From positions 1-8,675 of the forward strand of contig JAJXDX010000063.1 of assembly GCA_021640185.1 (NCBI GenBank): a stretch of 8,675 nucleotides of DNA. Reading direction: 5' to 3'. The notes below the pieces were generated by a model. The model was not told where the DNA came from and did no database searches. It was given only the letters and a program-made list of their open reading frames with translations. Shown one piece after another: positions 6,263 to 8,675 of the stretch. Position numbers and translations under genes: made by a program. Source of the DNA: Oscillospiraceae bacterium (GTDB taxonomy: Bacteria > Bacillota > Clostridia > Oscillospirales > Acutalibacteraceae). How positions within the stretch are numbered: position 1 is the first letter of the stretch; each line of letters begins with the position of its first letter.

Positions 6263-7075
6263 TCACTTTATGCGCGCCCGGTGGTGTATTTCTTCCGCCA
6301 GCGCATAGAACTCCTGTGCGCTGCGGCTGGACGGCTTGAAGCTGCCGACGGGACGGCTGCTGTCCTGTGCCCACTCCACGGTGCTGTCCACCCGCACGAT
6401 GCTGTCGAACACCGGCACGCCGTCCATCGCGTGCAGCGCGTCCAGCGTCTGCCGATAGTAGTTCTTGCGGGTGGAGGCCTTCGTCAGCGCCACGCCCAGC
6501 AGGCTCAGCTGCGGGGCGAGCTGCTGCACGGCGGTAAAGAACTCGAACATATTCGCCAGGCCGAACAGCCCCCACGGGCTGGCCTCCACCGGCACGATCA
6601 GCCGGTCGGACGCGACGAGCAGGTTCATCACCCAGCCGCCGAGCGTCGGCGGCGCGTCCAGCAGGATATAGTCGTATTTGCCGCTGTCGCGCACGGGCTG
6701 CAGGCATTTTTTCAGCACGAACTCCCGCTGCCATTTGGTGAACAGCTCGTACTCGATGCCGCTCATCAGCGTGGAGGACGGGACCAGCTCCAGGCCGGGA
6801 TACGGCGTCGGCACGATGTAGCCGTCCGTCAGCGGCTGCTGCAGACGGATGGCATGGTACAGGTTCTTCTCCTGCTGCGCCATCTCCAGCACCCGCTCCT
6901 CCGGGAAAAACGACAGGCTCAGATCCAGCTGCATATCCCCGTCGACCAGCAGTACGCGCTGCCCCTGCTGCGACAGGGCGTACCCCACGTTCGCACACGT
7001 GGTGGATTTGCCGCTGCCGCCTTTGTTGTTCGCAAAGCACAGCACCATGGTGTCGCGTTTTTCCTCATCGGCCAT
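6263..7075 (-). CDS. Orphan ParA/MinD-type ATPase
   Basis: Product of 270 residues. ParA-type ATPases dimerise on ATP, bind DNA or membrane, and position cargo such as DNA, protein clusters or machinery. The deviant Walker A motif is NKGGSGKST (17-25) with signature Lys18 and catalytic Lys23. DGDMQLDLS at 45-53 is the Walker A' segment, and YDYILLDAPP (134-143) is Walker B. No helix-turn-helix domain precedes the ATPase core, so it is the short Soj-like form. ATG at 7075 has AAAGGAG 9 nt upstream. No ParB, RHH protein or other partner gene adjoins it, so its cargo is unknown. It lies 42 bp after lysC and may be read through from it. Its last codons and stop fall inside the degenerate third copy of the repeat array. 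Recent transfer from a plasmid or integrative element is possible but not shown. Confidence 0.88.
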   Translation of the reverse strand: MADEEKRDTMVLCFANNKGGSGKSTTCANVGYALSQQGQRVLLVDGDMQLDLSLSFFPEERVLEMAQQEKNLYHAIRLQQPLTDGYIVPTPYPGLELVPSSTLMSGIEYELFTKWQREFVLKKCLQPVRDSGKYDYILLDAPPTLGGWVMNLLVASDRLIVPVEASPWGLFGLANMFEFFTAVQQLAPQLSLLGVALTKASTRKNYYRQTLDALHAMDGVPVFDSIVRVDSTVEWAQDSSRPVGSFKPSSRSAQEFYALAEEIHHRARIK

Positions 7076-7099
7076 AACAGCACGCTCCTTTACGATCCT

Positions 7100-7122
7100 T
7101 GCCCGTTTTCGGGCATTTTATT
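7100..7122. terminator. Small hairpin after lysC, possible weak terminator
   Basis: TGCCCG (7100-7105) and CGGGCA (7110-7115) form a 6-bp stem with a TTTT loop. On the plus strand TTTTATT follows, the shape of an intrinsic terminator. On the minus strand, where the genes are, the stem comes directly after the lysC stop codon but is not followed by a U-run. It may limit antisense transcription or only mark the end of lysC. Confidence 0.35.
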
Positions 7123-8323
7123 CACCGAAGAAGTGGCGGTGCACCGCGCTGACGGCACGGTCGGCATCCTCCTTCGCCACAAGGACGGATACGCGGATCT
7201 CGCTCGACGAGATCATCTGGATGTTGATGTTCGCGTCGCTGAGCGCCTCGAACATCCCGGCGGCGACGCCCTCGTGCGTTTCCATCCCCGCGCCGACGAT
7301 GGAGATCTTGGCCACGTCGGTGTCGCAGCGCAGCTCTTTGGCGCCCATCATATCGCAGAACTCGGACAGGGCGGCGACCGCCTCGTCGCCCATGCGGGAC
7401 GGCACGGTGAACGCGATGTCCTTCGTCCCGTCACGGCCGACGGACTGCAGGATGTTGTCCACCGGCACGTGCGCCTTCGCCACGCGCGAGAACACCTTGA
7501 ACGCGATGCCGGGGCTGTCCGGCAGCGCCACGACCGAGATGCGCGCCACGCTGTCGTCCTTCGCGACGCCTTTGATCAGCATTTTTTCCACTTTCGTGAC
7601 CTCCTTGACCTTCGTTCCTTCCGCAGCCGTCATGCTGGAGAGCACCTCCAGCTCCACGTTGTACTTCTTCGCCATCTCGACCGACCGATTGTTGAGCACC
7701 TGTGCGCCGGACGTGGCCAGCTCCAGCATCTCGTCATACGTGATCTCGGCCAGCTTGTGCGCGCCCGCGACCTTGCGGGGATCGGCCGTGTATACGCCCT
7801 CCACGTCGGTGTAGATCTGGCACAGATCCGCGTGCATGACCGAGGCGATCGCCACGGCGCTGGTGTCGGATCCGCCGCGCCCCAGCGTGGTGATATCGTC
7901 ATAGCGGTTGATCCCTTGGAACCCCGCGACCACGACGATGCGCTTTTTGTCCAGCTCCGCGCGGATGCGCTCCGGCATCACGCGCTTGATGCGTGCCGCA
8001 CCGTAGGTGCTGTTCGTCGAAAAACCGGCCTGCCAGCCCAGCAGCGATACCGCCGGGAAGCCCAGCGCCTCGATCGCCATGGCCAGCAGCGCGATGCTGA
8101 TCTGCTCGCCGGCCGCCATCAGCATATCCATCTCGCGCTTGTTGGCGCGGGGATCGATCTCCTCCGCTTTGGCGATCAGGTCGTCGGTCGTGTCACCCTG
8201 CGCGCTGACGACCACCACCACGTCGTTGCCCTGCTTATACGTGTTCGTCACGATCTCCGCCACGTGCATGACGCGGCGCGCGTCCGCCACCGAACTGCCG
8301 CCGAATTTTTGTACCACTAACAT
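7118..8323 (-). CDS. lysC: Aspartate kinase
   Basis: Product of 401 residues. It phosphorylates aspartate with ATP, the first step to lysine, threonine and methionine. The catalytic domain is about 1-235: KFGGSSVAD (6-14), the aspartate/ATP region GWQAGFSTN (96-104), GRGGSDTSA (148-156) and YTDVEGVYTADPR (171-183). Two ACT regulatory domains follow at about 240-400 (SPGIAFKVFS and VGAGMETHEGVAAGMFEAL); they usually bind lysine and/or threonine. A TTG two codons upstream is open, but ATG at 8323 is preferred because GAAGGGAG lies 7 nt before it and only 1 nt before the TTG. An internal AAGGAGG (7600-7606) sits 8 nt before in-frame GTG codon 235, at the start of the ACT region. It follows a probable homoserine dehydrogenase gene by 52 bp, likely one operon. 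Confidence 0.96.
   Translation of the reverse strand: MLVVQKFGGSSVADARRVMHVAEIVTNTYKQGNDVVVVVSAQGDTTDDLIAKAEEIDPRANKREMDMLMAAGEQISIALLAMAIEALGFPAVSLLGWQAGFSTNSTYGAARIKRVMPERIRAELDKKRIVVVAGFQGINRYDDITTLGRGGSDTSAVAIASVMHADLCQIYTDVEGVYTADPRKVAGAHKLAEITYDEMLELATSGAQVLNNRSVEMAKKYNVELEVLSSMTAAEGTKVKEVTKVEKMLIKGVAKDDSVARISVVALPDSPGIAFKVFSRVAKAHVPVDNILQSVGRDGTKDIAFTVPSRMGDEAVAALSEFCDMMGAKELRCDTDVAKISIVGAGMETHEGVAAGMFEALSDANINIQMISSSEIRVSVLVAKEDADRAVSAVHRHFFGE
7589..7606 (-). promoter_or_regulatory. Internal ribosome site and GTG start inside lysC
   Basis: AAGGAGG at 7606-7600 is followed by 8 nt and an in-frame GTG (7591-7589). Starting there would give a 167-residue protein made only of the ACT domains. 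Bacillus subtilis and Corynebacterium glutamicum aspartokinases are known to make such a small subunit from an internal start. The Shine-Dalgarno sequence encodes ordinary residues (Lys-Glu-Val), so chance is possible. Confidence 0.5.
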
Positions 8324-8342
8324 ACGCAAGCTCCCTTCCGCC

Positions 8343-8370
8343 GCGCGGCCGGTCTGCCGACCGGCCGTGC
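8343..8370 (-). other. Strong GC hairpin between the hom-like gene and lysC
   Basis: CGGCCGGTC (8346-8354) pairs perfectly with GACCGGCCG (8359-8367) around a 4-nt loop, and two more G-C pairs can form outside a single G-T position. It starts 5 nt after the upstream stop codon and ends before the lysC ribosome site. There is no U-run on the minus strand, so it is probably an mRNA stability or processing element rather than a terminator. Confidence 0.55.
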
Positions 8371-8375
8371 CGCCC

Positions 8376-8675
8376 TCAATGCATATAGATCCGCAGGGCG
8401 CGCACTAAGCGCATCCCTTTGAAGGAGTCGAATTTCTCCGTCAGCAGATATTCCGGCATACACGGGGTGACGAAGGCCACCTCGTCCTCCGGCGCATCCG
8501 GCACGCTGACCATGCGCACATCGCCGAACGTGCGCCCGATCTGCACCAGCGCGCCCGCGTCCTTTTCGCAGGTGAAGCGCACCAGCATGGCGGCCGGAGC
8601 CAGCCGGTGATCGCGCACGTAGCCCGGCTCCGCCGGGCCCCAGAACAGGGTCTTGCGCGCCGTTAGGTGCTTCGC
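8376..8675 (-). CDS. hom: Probable homoserine dehydrogenase, C-terminal end (5' end off the window)
   Basis: The frame is open to the right edge, so the 99 residues seen are only the C-terminus; a GTG at 8618 is an internal codon, not a convincing start. The segment AMLVRFTCEKDAGALVQIGR, then VRMVSVPDAPEDEVAFVTP and a final VRALRIYM, matches the layout of the C-terminal ACT domain of homoserine dehydrogenase (YLRFTVKDKPGVLA, then VTHEA, then IRI). That enzyme reduces aspartate semialdehyde to homoserine. The next gene, lysC, belongs to the same pathway, which supports the call. The domain is shorter than the usual ACT domain and has weak identity, so another ACT-domain enzyme of this pathway cannot be excluded. 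The catalytic part lies outside the window. Confidence 0.6.
   Translation of the reverse strand, partial: AKHLTARKTLFWGPAEPGYVRDHRLAPAAMLVRFTCEKDAGALVQIGRTFGDVRMVSVPDAPEDEVAFVTPCMPEYLLTEKFDSFKGMRLVRALRIYMH

Larger units (their letters stand above)
6049..6279. repeat. Tandem 92-bp repeat array (2.5 copies)
   Basis: Unit 1 is 6049-6140 and unit 2 is 6141-6232. They differ at only 4 of 92 positions, all in the last 33 bases. A partial third unit (6233-6279) matches the first 47 bases at 35 positions and overlaps the end of the parA-like gene. The heptamer AAGATAG recurs five times (6068, 6097, 6160, 6189, 6252). The array is richer in A and T than the genes around it. It fills most of the gap between the ParA-like gene and rnfC. 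It could be a dispersed intergenic repeat family, a structured RNA or leader, or a protein-binding iteron set; the sequence alone does not decide. Confidence 0.9.

Noticed and set aside
6049..6279. CRISPR array
   Set aside because: There are only 2.5 units, with no short spacers between conserved repeats, and the variable part itself is nearly identical between units.
6281..8320. 679-codon plus-strand open frame
   Set aside because: It is antisense to the ParA-like gene and lysC, with Arg/His/Gln-rich low-complexity composition and no recognisable motif.
8324..8329. TTG as the lysC start
   Set aside because: The ribosome site would be only 1 nt away. ATG at 8323 has proper spacing and gives the family N-terminus MLVVQKFGGSS.

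Overview
The window is about 8.7 kb of GC-rich DNA in which every credible gene lies on the minus strand, so the functional order runs from high to low coordinates. Strong AAGGAGG-type ribosome sites, the gene order rnfC-D-G-E-A-B and the protein sequences suggest a Gram-positive anaerobe of the Clostridia. A GC-rich gut member of the Oscillospirales (Faecalibacterium/Gemmiger/Subdoligranulum-like) fits best, but the genus is a guess.

Right part (8675 to 7118): the 3' end of a probable homoserine dehydrogenase gene, then a complete aspartate kinase gene (lysC). Together they are aspartate-pathway steps towards threonine, methionine and lysine. lysC has a strong internal Shine-Dalgarno sequence ahead of an in-frame GTG, so it may also make a separate small regulatory subunit. 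A very stable GC hairpin lies between the two genes.

Middle (7075 to 6006): an orphan ParA/MinD-type ATPase with no ParB beside it. Its 3' end runs into an array of 2.5 tandem 92-bp units (6049-6279). Each unit has a long-range stem and a second small hairpin. One base pair of the long-range stem shows a compensatory change between copies. This 257-bp gap is the largest non-coding stretch and the least explained part of the window.

Left-centre (6005 to 853): a complete, tightly packed rnfCDGEAB operon for the membrane Rnf complex (ferredoxin:NAD+ oxidoreductase, ion-pumping). The D/G, G/E and E/A junctions each overlap by 4 nt. RnfE carries an unusual cysteine-rich C-terminal tail, and RnfD has an altered flavin-attachment motif. 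The ApbE flavin transferase needed to mature RnfD and RnfG is not in the window.

Left edge (703 to 1): the 5' part of a predicted lipoprotein with an internally repeated domain. It resembles the FMN-binding domain of RnfG but lacks the GAT flavin-attachment sequence. It follows rnfB after a 149-bp gap with several potential hairpins and may be an accessory of the redox system. No tRNA, rRNA, CRISPR or insertion sequence was seen.
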